From: Seminavis robusta
Lineage: Eukaryota > Bacillariophyta > Bacillariophyceae > Naviculales > Naviculaceae
Direction: 5' to 3'
DNA: 64,000 nt
Assembly (NCBI GenBank): GCA_903772945.1
Contig: CAICTM010000205.1
Span: 1 to 64,000 of the forward strand
Under the pieces are notes generated by a model. The model was not told the DNA's origin. It worked only from the letters and a program-made list of their open reading frames with translations, and made no database searches. Within the stretch, counting starts at the first letter, position 1; each line of letters opens with the position of its first letter. Of this stretch, positions 62,121 through 64,000 are shown piece by piece. A program made the translations under genes and the position numbers.

Positions 62121-64000
62121 TCACTGACTTTGTCTCTCGGTCGCTTGGTTTCTGCTGGGTGGGCCCGCTTTTCGATCTGCGTGTTGTTTCATCAACTTTT
62201 GCAGCTGCTCCTGTTGTGCATCCGACAACGGACCTTCCAAGGCTTTTTGCTGCAGTGTTTCTAGCTCGTGCGCCTCAATATTTGAATAGCAGCCCGTACA
62301 GGCAAACATGCCACAGAATGTGTGATCGGGAGTCCTGGCACCTACCATGCAGATGTAGTAGTGTGGTCTACCATCTTCGCTGCCGTCGTCATCGTCGTCA
62401 TTGGCATCCTCCACATCCTCGCCCTGCAAATTCGCGGTGGAACAAGGCTTGCTAGGAGTTTCGGGGCACTTGAACGATGGCTCCAAAGGAGACATTTGTT
62501 GCTCTCCGTCAAGTAGAAGACCATGTGCAATGAGCAGCTTGTTTGTCAACGTCATGCCCAACTTGTCACGAATGAACAGCATCTCGCCATATCCGATACC
62601 CAACGGCATCGACACAACTTCAATGCGTTCCTTGGGCCTCCGGAAGAATCCATCGGCAAATGCCATTTTTCGAGCTGCACGAACAGAGCGGGAACAATCA
62701 CTGTTAGCGCCCTTACTGCTCAGTGGCTCCAAGCCCATCACAAATGCAAGGAGGACGCGTCGTTCTTCCTGGACTTTTTCCAAAGATATGCTCCCACTGG
62801 CCAGTTGCACGTCCTGACAGCGGCAAAATGCGTTCAAATTGGTGTAGCGGTGGGGGATCTTGCTCTCTTCCGTAAAAGTGACAAAGAATGAGGCAATGAC
62901 GTAGATGAGACCCCCACATTTTGAATAGACGAGGGAGTTGCAGCTATCATGGCCATCTTTCTCTGCTGTCGAAACGTCAATAGTCTCGTTGAACCACGAG
63001 GTGTGACGCTTCTTGAGGGCGTCCATTGTGCATCGTTCAATGTAGATAATCTTGCCGCGGTGATCTGGAAGCTGAACCAACTTTAGATGCTCGGACAGTT
63101 GCATCTTGGCACCGTCCGCAGTTTCTTCCTCAGTAGATGCAACGTAGCTACTTTAGTTGGAGCCCTGGATGGGAGCAAAACACGCTTGAATGGCTTCAAA
63201 ATCCTGCTGTACGTCGTCTTCCAAAAGCGGACGGAGGGTGTTTACCACTGCCTGTACTTGACAAACTCTCGGAGAAACTGACACACAATCTTTGTAGCCG
63301 CTGTACTTTGCAGGTGCGAGCCGGCTCAATCTGTTCTCCTTCACAAATGCTCCTTCCTTTGGGTCCGGTAGAGGACGAAGCTTTGACTGCAAAAAGGAAG
63401 AGTCCGGCGCTGCTGCATACAAATGCGATCGTAGTGTTTCCCAAGTTGTAATGTACAAGTTTCCGCCATCGGGCACGTTGCAGAGAGCTTCCTGTTTGTG
63501 GTTCGATAGGCGAGAAAAAGGAGCGGTGTCAATCGTGACAATCTTTTGGGCTTCTTTGGAAGGCACCTGGAGGAAGCGCTCGCACACAGTGCCCGTCACG
63601 CATTCGAACGAGCAGGCAAGAAGACACTCATAGATCTGCAGCCGAATGAGATCCTCCGTCTTCACCTGTTTGTCCTTGTGGCATGCAAGGCCTGGTAAAT
63701 CGAGCTGTGCAATTGCGTCGACATCTTTGTCCGATACAATTTCTTTGATCTCCTCGAGATCCATGGCCAAGAAAGCAAAGACAACAACACCTTGGTCCTT
63801 GACTCGGGTGATGCACTGAAATGACATACCGATCTTGATCTTGCCATGCTTGTAGACAACGACGTATACACCAGGACGATTGCGAGTGAGGTTCTTTGGC
63901 AACCAGCAAGGCTCATACTCCTCTAGATGCTTGCGCAGCAGTCGACCCGCCTTCTCGTACTTCTCCTTCAACTCTGGTGGGGCATTGGCGTTGCTGACAG
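62121..64000 (-). CDS. Unknown protein with GIY-YIG-like segment; one in-frame stop; 5' end outside window
   Basis: One frame runs from the window edge (64000) to 62121, broken only by a TAA at 63155-63153. The upstream part begins before the window (VSNANAPPELKEKYEKAG) and has RPGVYVVVYKHGKIKIGMS, which resembles a GIY-YIG nuclease core (GVY ... KIG, then an Arg in RVKDQ). The downstream part (QLSEHLKLVQLPDHRGKIIY onward, ~340 residues) has a Cys-rich tail with C-x2-C motifs (CGMFACTGCYSN) and an acidic run (DDDDDGSED). Both parts look real and share the frame, so this is either a recent nonsense mutation, a readthrough stop, two genes, or a stop inside an unrecognised intron. No named family. 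If it is two genes, the second starts at ATG 63104. Confidence 0.6.

Noticed and set aside
1-64000. CRISPR arrays, operons, ribosome binding sites, integrase attachment sites
   Set aside because: The sequence is eukaryotic nuclear DNA; no regular direct repeats with spacers or prokaryotic signals were seen.

Overview
The window looks like nuclear DNA of a pennate diatom. Reasons: short GT-AG introns (about 74-120 nt) whose removal restores protein families; a plastid-type leader with a TNAF cleavage site before an ABA4-like protein; P/S/T-rich cell-surface repeats; a GABA-B-type receptor with a solute-binding ectodomain; LRR membrane proteins without a kinase; and intergenic DNA full of CTAGCTAG and TACCGGTA palindromes. 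Species is inference (Seminavis-like gene content); no rRNA, tRNA or organelle sequence was seen. Layout: 0.1-1.4 kb, a lysine-rich hypothetical protein open at its 5' side. 2.2-4.4 kb, a PPR + tRNA m7G methyltransferase (TrmB-like) fusion. 5.3-10.6 kb, a cysteine-repeat surface protein, a Wss1/WLM DNA-protein-crosslink protease (divergent from it) and a PS-rich type I membrane protein. 11.7-19.8 kb, an intact LRR membrane protein, a J-domain membrane protein, a sulfotransferase, then a decayed inverted copy of the LRR gene. 20.6-23 kb, a small acylated protein and a helicase-associated-domain protein. 24.5-26.8 kb, a spliced ionotropic glutamate receptor. 28.8-29.3 kb, a small protein with a domain that seems common in diatoms. 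29.3-33.1 kb is gene-poor and contains a striking array of CGTCTC motifs on a 21-bp period. 33.1-36.5 kb, a spliced SBP-7TM class C receptor. 37.0-42.8 kb is a complete DNA transposon with 128-bp terminal inverted repeats, a 3-bp target duplication, a 1139-aa DDE transposase and two passenger ORFs. 43.3-45.6 kb, a protein packed with RxxS sites. 49-54 kb, a GH5 exo-glucanase, then a divergent pair (TrmO-like tRNA methyltransferase and GT8-like glycosyltransferase). 55.5-62 kb, a two-domain fasciclin protein, a five-exon MscS channel, an ABA4-like plastid protein and an SLC25 carrier. 62.1-64 kb, an unknown protein with a GIY-YIG-like segment, broken by one in-frame stop and running off the window. 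Functional themes: sensing and signalling (iGluR, SBP-GPCR, MscS, two LRR loci), cell-surface and polysaccharide biology (Cys-repeat, PS-rich and fasciclin proteins, sulfotransferase, GH5, GT8) and RNA modification (TrmB-like, TrmO-like). As usual for a nuclear genome there are no operons; several neighbours are divergent and may share control regions. The most noteworthy items are the transposon, the CGTCTC array with its twin hairpins, the sibling introns in the glutamate receptor and the 31-nt microexon in the MscS gene. All start codons are chosen as the first sensible ATG; splice sites were read by eye and confirmed only by restored frame and family motifs.
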